Shown here: positions 1 to 5,481 of the stretch, piece by piece
Layout: the number at the start of each line of letters is the position of its first letter
Numbering within the stretch: the stretch's first letter is position 1
Source: Campylobacterota bacterium
GTDB lineage: Bacteria > Campylobacterota > Campylobacteria > Campylobacterales > Sulfurovaceae
NCBI GenBank assembly: GCA_015488875.1
Contig: WFMX01000101.1
Span: forward strand, 1 to 5,481
Direction: 5' to 3'
DNA length: 5,481 nt
Made by a program: the position numbers and the translations under genes
The notes under the pieces: generated by a model
What the model was told of the DNA's origin: nothing
The model's database searches: none
What the model saw: only the letters and a program-made list of their open reading frames with translations

Positions 1-1
1 C

Positions 2-862
2 ATATCGACATTTGGACTAGGTGTCGTAGCACTTTTCAAACATTTAGATACCAATCATGAGGATTTTGGACTCCATCTCTTATATGGTATTTTGATCTTT
101 TTGATAAATATTTTTTATTTGAAAGCTATCCGTCTTTCACGAAATGATTATGAAGAGAAACTCAAACAAGAAAAAGAGTACTCCAAATCACTACTAAAAT
201 CGCAGAAACATTTTTTGTGTCATGCAGTGCATGAGACCAATACCCCATTGGCTGTCATCATGGCAAACATCGAACTCTACAATATGGAAGAGGGAGAACA
301 TCCTACCTTGCGAAATATTGAAGCTGCTACCAAAAATATATTTGGTATCTATGATGATTTGAACTATCTGACCCAAAATAACAAGATAGAGTACCCCAAA
401 CGATTCATCGTTTTGAGCCATTTCATAGAGAGTCGTATTGATTTTTTTCATATTGTCGCACAGCAGTCAGAGTTGGCTTTTGAGATAAGTGATACTACAG
501 ATGAGGCTCAAATATTTTTCAATGAGACAGAGCTACAGCGTATCGTAGACAACAACATCACAAATGCTATCAAATATACACATGAAAACAAGAGTATATA
601 CATCGGACTCTCTACACAAGATGAAGAGGTGCTATTCTCAATAGCTAGCAACTCCACCGCCATCACAAATCCTGAACATATATTTGATGCGTATTATAGA
701 GAAAGTAATAGAGAAGATGGATTGGGGCTAGGACTCAACCTCGTATATAATATCTGCAAAAATGAAAATATCACCATAACACTCTCTTCGACAGAAGATG
801 AAACCTCATTTACCTACCACTTCAAAAAGGCTCATAATGAAAATACTACTCTTAGAAGATGA
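2..862 (+). CDS. Membrane sensor histidine kinase, C-terminal part (5' end outside window)
   Basis: The reading frame is open from base 2, so the gene begins left of the window; the TTG at 92 lies inside a membrane helix and is not a credible start. In 286 visible residues I see a hydrophobic helix (about residues 24-40), a charged helical linker, and a HisKA domain with H-box HETNTPL (phosphoacceptor His77, codon 230-232). A HATPase domain follows, with an N-box (NNITNAIKYT, about 184-193) and a glycine-rich DGLGLGL box (about 239-245). The usual DxGxG ATP-lid motif is replaced by SNSTAI, so this box is atypical. No HAMP domain is visible between helix and H-box. By family knowledge it autophosphorylates at the inner membrane and passes phosphate to the regulator encoded next, whose start lies inside its last codons. 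The ligand cannot be read because the sensor part is missing. The kinase call is firm. Confidence 0.92.
   Translation: MSTFGLGVVALFKHLDTNHEDFGLHLLYGILIFLINIFYLKAIRLSRNDYEEKLKQEKEYSKSLLKSQKHFLCHAVHETNTPLAVIMANIELYNMEEGEHPTLRNIEAATKNIFGIYDDLNYLTQNNKIEYPKRFIVLSHFIESRIDFFHIVAQQSELAFEISDTTDEAQIFFNETELQRIVDNNITNAIKYTHENKSIYIGLSTQDEEVLFSIASNSTAITNPEHIFDAYYRESNREDGLGLGLNLVYNICKNENITITLSSTEDETSFTYHFKKAHNENTTLRR
824..830 (+). promoter_or_regulatory. Ribosome binding site deciding the response regulator start
   Basis: AAAAAGG sits six bases before ATG 837, inside the 3' end of the kinase gene. It supports the internal start over the earlier in-frame ATG at 798. Confidence 0.5.
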
Positions 863-1499
863 TCATCTCCTCAACAGTGCCATCTGTAAATTTCTGACAC
901 TCAAAGGGCATAAAACATGCTCCTTTCGAGATGGGAGAGCAGCCCTCAAATCTATAGAAGAGGAGCCTTATGATCTACTGCTCTTAGATATCAATGTACC
1001 ACATATAAATGGTCTCATGGTATTGGAAAACTTACAAAAACAAAAAATCCAACTGCACACTATCTTCATCTCAGCTATTATAGATATCGAATATATCAAC
1101 CAAGCTTTCCACCTCGGCTGCGATGATTATCTCAAAAAACCTTTTCATCTCAGAGAGTTAGAGCTTCGTATAGATAAGCTTTTGGAGTCAAGCTACATCC
1201 CAAATACGCATCTTAGATTATCCTCCAACTATAGCCTAGACCGAGAAAACAACCTCCTACTGTTTCGAGGAAAGAGTCAATCACTCTCACAAAGACATCT
1301 GAAGATTATAACTCTTTTGGCAAACAACAGAAACAGAGTAGTCGACTATTATCTATTTCAAGAGTATGCATGGGATAATGCAGATATAGGAGTCCCCACC
1401 ATACGAGCAGAGATCAACAGATTGAAAAAAAATTTGAATGAGGATATCATCCTCAATATACGAAATATGGGATATATGATCAAAACACCACCCTCGTGA
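837..1499 (+). CDS. OmpR/PhoB-family response regulator (receiver + winged helix)
   Basis: A 220-residue DNA-binding response regulator of normal length for the OmpR/PhoB class. The receiver domain (about 1-117) has the acidic pair Asp8/Asp9, phosphoacceptor Asp51 in LLLLDINVP, the switch Ser79 and the conserved Lys101 in KKPF. The C-terminal winged helix (about 128-217) has a recognition-helix region VPTIRAEINRLKKNL and the wing hairpin NIRNMGYMI. I chose ATG 837 because MKILLLEDD is the canonical receiver N-terminus and AAAAAGG lies six bases upstream; an in-frame ATG at 798 would add 13 unlikely residues. The start overlaps the end of the kinase gene by 26 bases, so the two are almost certainly cotranscribed partners. 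Target promoters are unknown. Confidence 0.93.
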   Translation: MKILLLEDDHLLNSAICKFLTLKGHKTCSFRDGRAALKSIEEEPYDLLLLDINVPHINGLMVLENLQKQKIQLHTIFISAIIDIEYINQAFHLGCDDYLKKPFHLRELELRIDKLLESSYIPNTHLRLSSNYSLDRENNLLLFRGKSQSLSQRHLKIITLLANNRNRVVDYYLFQEYAWDNADIGVPTIRAEINRLKKNLNEDIILNIRNMGYMIKTPPS

Positions 1500-1510
1500 C
1501 TTTTATCATT

Positions 1511-1534
1511 TTTGGTAATTATTTCGTTACCAAA
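1511..1534. repeat. Perfect 8-bp inverted repeat after the two-component genes
   Basis: TTTGGTAA at 1511-1518 and TTACCAAA at 1527-1534 are exact reverse complements around an 8-base loop, starting 11 bases after the regulator stop codon. A transcript could form a hairpin here and end the kinase-regulator message. However, no run of T follows the right arm on the + strand, so it is not a classic intrinsic terminator. A protein-binding site is the other option. Confidence 0.5.
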
Positions 1535-1585
1535 CATAGTTATAATCATATTAATTTAATCTTTAATTCATATATTTTATATATC

Positions 1586-1618
1586 AAGTTAACTTTATAA
1601 CAGATGATAGTATATTAT
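1586..1618 (+). promoter_or_regulatory. Putative promoter of the GAF-receiver gene, with a 10-bp palindrome
   Basis: A very AT-rich stretch precedes the gene. TATATT (1611-1616) or TATTAT (1613-1618) could serve as a -10 box, with TTAACT (1589-1594) as a weak -35 box 16 or 18 bases upstream. The -35 candidate lies within the perfect palindrome AAGTTAACTT (1586-1595), which could bind a regulator. Such boxes arise easily in AT-rich DNA, so this is a suggestion from position and composition only. Confidence 0.35.
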
Positions 1619-1634
1619 ACTTAATACTTATAAT

Positions 1635-1640
1635 GGAGAG
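1635..1640 (+). promoter_or_regulatory. Ribosome binding site deciding the GAF-receiver start
   Basis: GGAGAG lies four bases before ATG 1645 (GGAG is six bases away). No comparable site precedes the in-frame ATG at 1633, and the site itself would fall inside a gene starting there. ATG 1645 is therefore preferred. Confidence 0.6.
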
Positions 1641-1644
1641 CATT

Positions 1645-2760
1645 ATGAAGAAAAAATTATCTTATATCGACAATGTGTTGATAAAATCTATGCTTAAAGG
1701 TGACATAAGATCTATATATCAAATATTATTAGATTCTACAGAGTCAGATCATATCTCTATATTGATACATGCAGAGCATACATCCCTACTCTATCAGGTA
1801 GATGTAGATGAGACTATAGCCACTAAAAAACTTGACCAACATAGTCTACTTGGTGAAGCATTTCACTCTCACAAGATAGGTATATATAGACATGTGGCGA
1901 GTGAAAAAAAGTATCACCAACTCATAGACAATCCATATGATACTAGACCAAAATCACAGATTTTAGTGCCTATTATGGATGAAGATAAGCTAGTAGGTAT
2001 AGTTCGCTTTCAAAAAAATACAGCAAATAGACATACATATACCAATAAACATATTGAAAAGATCACAATGCTCATACCTACTCTCCTAGATGTGATATAC
2101 TCATTTCAGCCAAATAAATTTGCAGAGATCAAAGCAAAAAACCAATGTGTATCAACCAATATCGAGATAGATAAGGAGATAACTTGTGTAGAAGGTGCTG
2201 TAGTCAAGATAAACTCACTGCTTGACTACATAGCAAGACATACAGAAAATACAAAAGTAAATGAATTACTTATGAATACTGAAGAAAATATAGAGAAAAT
2301 TAACGATATATTATCCGATGAGTATATCACGAAAAATATAGAGAGACAAAATATAGATAAAAATCAGAATAATGCAAAAATAAATATCATGATAGCTGAC
2401 GATGTCAAACTAAATACTACAATATTGGAAGCTATGATAAAAAACAAAAGATACACTACACATGTAGCACATGATGGGGATATAGCACTAGAAAAAATGG
2501 CGAGACTACACAATATGGGTCAAAGTATAGATGTACTCTTTTTAGATCAAAATATGCCAAATATGCTCGGTTCTGAAGTAGTAGAAACTATACAAAAGTA
2601 TCATAGAAATTATACAGATAATCATATAACTATAGTATCCATCACAAATGACCCAGAGTCTATATCGGAGAATAAAAGCAATTATGATTACCACATAAAA
2701 AAGCCATTTAACAAAAAAGAGATAAAAGAGACTATGAATGCAATAAAAAGAAACATTTAA
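1645..2760 (+). CDS. GAF domain - degenerate HisKA-like linker - receiver domain protein
   Basis: A 371-residue cytoplasmic signalling protein without signal peptide or membrane helix. Residues about 20-153 look like a GAF sensor domain, including the strand pattern SQILVPIMDEDKLVGIVRFQ. Residues about 175-226 are helical, and VKINSLLDYI (187-196) aligns by eye with a kinase H-box such as HEINTPLxxI, with Val187 in place of the histidine. No ATPase domain follows. Residues about 244-370 are a receiver domain with Asp252/Asp253, phosphoacceptor Asp301 (FLDQNMPNM), Thr334 and Lys353 (KKPF). There is no DNA-binding or enzymatic output domain, so by family knowledge it may act through protein contacts or as a phosphate sink. 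It is separated from the upstream pair by 145 bases and probably has its own promoter. ATA, TTA and AGA codons look commoner than in the kinase gene. The receiver call is firm, GAF likely, the linker reading tentative. Confidence 0.85.
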   Translation: MKKKLSYIDNVLIKSMLKGDIRSIYQILLDSTESDHISILIHAEHTSLLYQVDVDETIATKKLDQHSLLGEAFHSHKIGIYRHVASEKKYHQLIDNPYDTRPKSQILVPIMDEDKLVGIVRFQKNTANRHTYTNKHIEKITMLIPTLLDVIYSFQPNKFAEIKAKNQCVSTNIEIDKEITCVEGAVVKINSLLDYIARHTENTKVNELLMNTEENIEKINDILSDEYITKNIERQNIDKNQNNAKINIMIADDVKLNTTILEAMIKNKRYTTHVAHDGDIALEKMARLHNMGQSIDVLFLDQNMPNMLGSEVVETIQKYHRNYTDNHITIVSITNDPESISENKSNYDYHIKKPFNKKEIKETMNAIKRNI

Positions 2761-2949
2761 TCAACTCTCATAAGTTTATCTATATTTCTATATATAATGT
2801 TACCATACTTAGTATAAGTGATATTAGTCCTTTTGCTCTTGTCTGACTTTTCTCAATCGTCACATATAGTTATCATACTCCTCATGAAAGAATCCAACAG
2901 AAACAAAAACTACTGCGTCATATTGATGATTTTGCTCTTCTGCAGTTCC
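2761..2949. other. Non-coding gap between convergent genes
   Basis: The GAF-receiver gene ends at 2760 (+) and the lyase gene ends at 2950 (-). I see no convincing gene, RNA or strong terminator between them. A weak candidate for ending the lyase message is the 5-bp inverted repeat ACTGC (2912-2916) / GCAGT (2942-2946). On the - strand it is followed by a short T-rich run (complement of 2904-2910), but the loop is 25 bases. A small ACTTA-gta-TAAGT repeat near 2808-2820 is too short to interpret. Confidence 0.4.
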
Positions 2950-3747
2950 TTACATCTCCAAACTTTTGAAGACAACAGTAGCGACTCCTTGATCATCATG
3001 ACGATTGATATAGACTCCACCTTTGAAGTAGTTTTGTACGCTACTCCAGTAGCTTATATCTGTATATACCTTGACTACACCATTGATGGATATTACCATT
3101 AGATTTGACCGAATATCCACCTCTGTATTGAAAAATCCTAATGGTCTCACTCCTAAATCTATCCAATTATATGTGTTTGTGATGTTGGGATCAGCAGAGC
3201 GTGTATTTGCATTTGGTTCCACAGGAGCATTTATGATTACGATAGCCCATAGATGATCTTTTTGACCATTATAGTCTCTGACCCAAAGGAGTCTCAAGAT
3301 AGGATAGTCGTAGGTTTCATTATTGCCATGTATCTGCATCCAAGTATAAGAGTTGACGCTATCATCAGGGATAAAGAGTTTGAGATTTGCATACCAATTG
3401 TGTGGTGTTGCCTCTGCTGTCGACCACTCTTGCATGGCTCTTAGTTCAGAACGAGTCTTCTTTGCAGATAAAGGTTTGTCTACACAGAAGTATATACTAC
3501 CATTTGCATCACTATAAAAAAATGATGATTTATAGTCTGCAAATTCTCCTGCTTCTATAACAGCCTTGTTGTCTGGATATTGTAGCTTTGAATGATTTAA
3601 TAAGTTTTGATGTTTCTCAAAATCATATGGTGCAACCGCATCTGCCTCATTATATTTGGGCATTGGTTCTACTAGCTTCTCTATCGGATGTGTATCATTG
3701 CCACAGCCAGCTACAAGTATCATAATGACCCATAGATAACTTTTCAT
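2950..3747 (-). CDS. PL7-family alginate lyase, predicted lipoprotein
   Basis: A 265-residue protein with a short lipoprotein signal peptide: hydrophobic core YLWVIMILVAG, then Cys15, with Gly at +2, which fits export to the outer membrane. The mature part carries the three signatures of PL7 (alginate_lyase2, beta-jelly roll): RSELR (99-103), QIH (138-140) and YFKGGVY (240-246). By family knowledge Arg99, Gln138, His140 and Tyr246 match the residues for beta-elimination of alginate, and QIH rather than QVH is often linked to guluronate-containing substrates. ATG 3747 is chosen because it gives the lipobox and has AGGAG (3756-3760) eight bases upstream; ATG 3795 would put 16 charged residues before the signal. 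The start overlaps the polymerase fusion stop as ATGA, implying translational coupling and a role in synthesis (trimming or clearing periplasmic polymer) rather than feeding. All key residues are present. Substrate preference is inferred. Confidence 0.9.
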   Translation of the reverse strand: MKSYLWVIMILVAGCGNDTHPIEKLVEPMPKYNEADAVAPYDFEKHQNLLNHSKLQYPDNKAVIEAGEFADYKSSFFYSDANGSIYFCVDKPLSAKKTRSELRAMQEWSTAEATPHNWYANLKLFIPDDSVNSYTWMQIHGNNETYDYPILRLLWVRDYNGQKDHLWAIVIINAPVEPNANTRSADPNITNTYNWIDLGVRPLGFFNTEVDIRSNLMVISINGVVKVYTDISYWSSVQNYFKGGVYINRHDDQGVATVVFKSLEM

Positions 3748-5481
3748 TTTTTCTTCTCCTCTACTCTGTTGTTTTTGAAGTCGGGTGGTGCCCATTTTGC
3801 GTCATCAGGTGTGACAAAGACTTTGCCCCATTTATGCTCTTTGATATCTACATTAAATATGGCATTGGTCACTAGATTGTCATGTGTAGCACCTCCGTGG
3901 AAGTTTACATCTACACTACTCTCTAATCTATCTATGCGATTATAGGCACTAGACCATTGAAATACAATATGTCGTATATTACTCACTTTGATATCTTCAA
4001 GGCTTAAATGAAAGCTTTTATTGATGCGTAGATAACCATTTCCTTTTTTGCCTTTGTTGATAGCTCCATCTATCGTGATCTCTTTTGCATTGCAGTCGTA
4101 GCATCTTTCAAATACAAGTGGAGATGAACCACTGTTTAGAATTTTGACATGTTCAATAGTGCTATCAGATACATAGAAAAACTTGATACCGTCTATCATC
4201 AAATCTTTACGACTATTTTTATATATATGATCATATGGACTACTTTTGTATATAGAGTCTATTAGCATATTTTTCAAATGTACATTGTGAACTGTGTCGA
4301 TTGCTGTAATGGAGCTATTTTTCTCTATGGGACTATTGGATTTGAAAGATAATACAAGTTCGTCTTTATCAAATGAGGCTACCTTGACAATCTCGGATCT
4401 CAATTTTGGATATTTTCTATACCATTTTTTTGACCCTAGGACTCCCTCCACAAAAGAGCGATCGTTTGCTTGCTCTATCAGGAGTATTTCACCTGCTATA
4501 GGTGGGTATTTGGTACGGACATTGAGGGCTATTTTGCCTTGCATATCTTCCAAAATCTTGCCCATATATCCTCTCTTTTTGCCAGTGATCTCTATGATGG
4601 CTTTTCCTTTGCCCTTGATATGTGATAGGAGTGTTGTATTCTCTCCTTTGATTGTGATATCACTTCTTTGGATTACTATTGGCTCATATATATCCAAGAT
4701 TCCACTAGGTAGATTGATAGTGCTTTTTGGTGGAGCTTTGTCTATGAGTTGGTTGAGCCTCTTTGCATTATCTTTTGAGTGTTTATCTTCTGATATGAAA
4801 TCTATGCTGTTTGTTGCGTGACTGCCTGTAGCCATCAATCGTGTAGTAGGTAGAGGAAGTATACCAGTATAGAGTGTCAACATGGCAAAGACAAAGACAA
4901 GCACTGCTAAATACATGCGAAAAGGTGAAAAATAGTGTGCTTTCTTATATTTGAGTGGTGCTATATCACCATTGGCTGTTTGCACTTCTGTATTTCCTTT
5001 CGACCACTTCTGGTCTGAGAGATGATAAAAAGCCTTTATCTTGATAAAAGCACCTATCCATTGGCTATAGAGCATGAGCGGTATCGTGCGGATAGATACC
5101 AAATGTCCGCTTGCCACAAAAAGAATCATTTGCAAGACTCTCACCAAGAAAACCCAAGCTATATAGAGAGGCAGATAAGCTATGTTGATAATTATTGCAG
5201 ATATGATAGCAGCGACTATCCCCACAAGAGAAGTCCACATCAAAAACAGTTGATCGATAAAGAGATATTGTATAAAAAGAGGCTGGTTTTTGAGTTTTCT
5301 TGCACGAGCATTGTTGCGAAGTGTGTTGCCATACCATCTATATGGAAGTGTTTTACTCACCTCCAAAAATCTCCCATCACGACTCTCTAAGCTATATACA
5401 AGCACATCAGGCAGATAGAGCATCTCCCATCCGTTACGCATCAGGATATACCAAGAGCTTTTGTCATCACCCATTAAGAAA
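3744..5481 (-). CDS. Alg8-like glycosyltransferase fused to a periplasmic beta-helix domain (5' end outside window)
   Basis: The frame is open past the right edge (Phe-Leu precede Met 5474), and GDDKSSWY is an internal motif of Alg8-type family 2 glycosyltransferases, so the catalytic N-terminus is missing. Counting from that Met, residues 2-60 hold GDDKS, the MLYLPDV segment and PYRWYGNTLRNNARA, corresponding to the QxxRW region but with Leu for Gln. About 68-147 are membrane helices ending in the Alg8-like FYHLSDQKW; 184-208 form a further helix. Residues about 220-565 resemble a right-handed parallel beta-helix of the pectate-lyase type: it opens with DNAKRLNQLIDKAPPKSTINLPSG and contains repeated short strands and HGGATHDN (526-533). 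The GT part would polymerise GDP-mannuronate (or a similar sugar) at the inner membrane, with the helix domain in the periplasm acting on or guiding the polymer. The DPHD motif of AlgG epimerases is not seen. It overlaps the lyase gene by four bases. The GT call is strong; the role of the beta-helix is unknown. Confidence 0.85.
   Translation of the reverse strand, partial: FLMGDDKSSWYILMRNGWEMLYLPDVLVYSLESRDGRFLEVSKTLPYRWYGNTLRNNARARKLKNQPLFIQYLFIDQLFLMWTSLVGIVAAIISAIIINIAYLPLYIAWVFLVRVLQMILFVASGHLVSIRTIPLMLYSQWIGAFIKIKAFYHLSDQKWSKGNTEVQTANGDIAPLKYKKAHYFSPFRMYLAVLVFVFAMLTLYTGILPLPTTRLMATGSHATNSIDFISEDKHSKDNAKRLNQLIDKAPPKSTINLPSGILDIYEPIVIQRSDITIKGENTTLLSHIKGKGKAIIEITGKKRGYMGKILEDMQGKIALNVRTKYPPIAGEILLIEQANDRSFVEGVLGSKKWYRKYPKLRSEIVKVASFDKDELVLSFKSNSPIEKNSSITAIDTVHNVHLKNMLIDSIYKSSPYDHIYKNSRKDLMIDGIKFFYVSDSTIEHVKILNSGSSPLVFERCYDCNAKEITIDGAINKGKKGNGYLRINKSFHLSLEDIKVSNIRHIVFQWSSAYNRIDRLESSVDVNFHGGATHDNLVTNAIFNVDIKEHKWGKVFVTPDDAKWAPPDFKNNRVEEKKK
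3756..3760 (-). promoter_or_regulatory. Ribosome binding site of the lyase gene inside the upstream gene
   Basis: On the - strand AGGAG lies eight bases before ATG 3747, within the last codons of the polymerase fusion gene. It fixes the lyase start and, with the ATGA stop/start overlap (3744-3747), supports coupled translation. Confidence 0.7.

Noticed and set aside
2847..2972. A + strand frame reading HERIQQKQKLLRHIDDFALL, which looks protein-like
   Set aside because: It has no start codon or ribosome site, is bounded by a stop at 2844 and soon after, and runs into the lyase gene on the other strand. It could be a relic but cannot be supported.
2818..3102. Open frame on the + strand starting with GTG, hydrophobic N-terminus
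   Set aside because: More than half of it lies antisense to the well-supported lyase gene, there is no ribosome site, and the composition is that of a shadow frame.
3748..3795. Earlier in-frame start for the lyase at 3795
   Set aside because: It would place a charged 16-residue stretch before the lipoprotein signal and extend the overlap with the upstream gene; ATG 3747 has a good ribosome site.
4294..4821. Long + strand open frame of 175 codons
   Set aside because: Fully antisense to the beta-helix domain, whose protein pattern is convincing; no ribosome site or recognisable domain.
5022..5390. Open frames on the + strand and in another - strand frame across the membrane-helix region
   Set aside because: Both overlap the Alg8-like coding sequence, which has clear family motifs; their translations show no domain pattern.
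5472..5474. Met codon before GDDKS as the true start of the polymerase gene
   Set aside because: The motif is internal to Alg8 proteins, the frame is open to the window edge, and the N-terminal catalytic part would be missing.
1..5481. CRISPR arrays, tRNA or rRNA genes, insertion sequences
   Set aside because: No regularly spaced repeats, cloverleaf-like sequences, rRNA signatures or transposase domains were seen.

Overview
The window is AT-rich DNA with densely packed bacterial genes. The codon style, a compact OmpR-type two-component pair and a histidine kinase with an HETNTPL-type H-box suggest a Campylobacterota member, perhaps near Sulfurimonas. That placement is inference from style, not a match to a named genome.

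Left half, + strand (bases 2-2760): the 3' part of a membrane histidine kinase gene runs in from the left edge. Its end overlaps an OmpR/PhoB-type response regulator gene (837-1499). After a non-coding gap of 145 bases, which holds an inverted repeat and an AT-rich promoter-like stretch, comes a stand-alone GAF-receiver protein gene (1645-2760). Its linker looks like a histidine-kinase dimerisation domain that has lost its phosphoacceptor histidine, with no ATPase domain after it.

Right half, - strand (bases 5481-2950): an exopolysaccharide operon enters from the right edge. Its first visible gene is the C-terminal part of an Alg8-like family 2 glycosyltransferase (the alginate/polymannuronate polymerase type, with the GDDKS motif and C-terminal membrane helices). 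It continues in frame, through an extra membrane helix, into a predicted periplasmic right-handed beta-helix domain of about 340 residues. The stop codon overlaps the start of the next gene (ATGA), which encodes a lipoprotein with all the signature motifs of a polysaccharide lyase family 7 (PL7) alginate lyase. The two sets of genes converge on a gap of 189 bases.

The most interesting system is this polymerase/beta-helix fusion coupled to a lipoprotein PL7 lyase. In Pseudomonas the beta-helix protein (epimerase AlgG) and the lyase (AlgL, family PL5) are separate periplasmic proteins. Here the beta-helix is tethered to the synthase and the lyase is of a different family. This suggests a rearranged alginate-like polymer synthesis, modification and trimming module. 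The adjacent signalling genes could regulate it, but nothing in the sequence proves that link.
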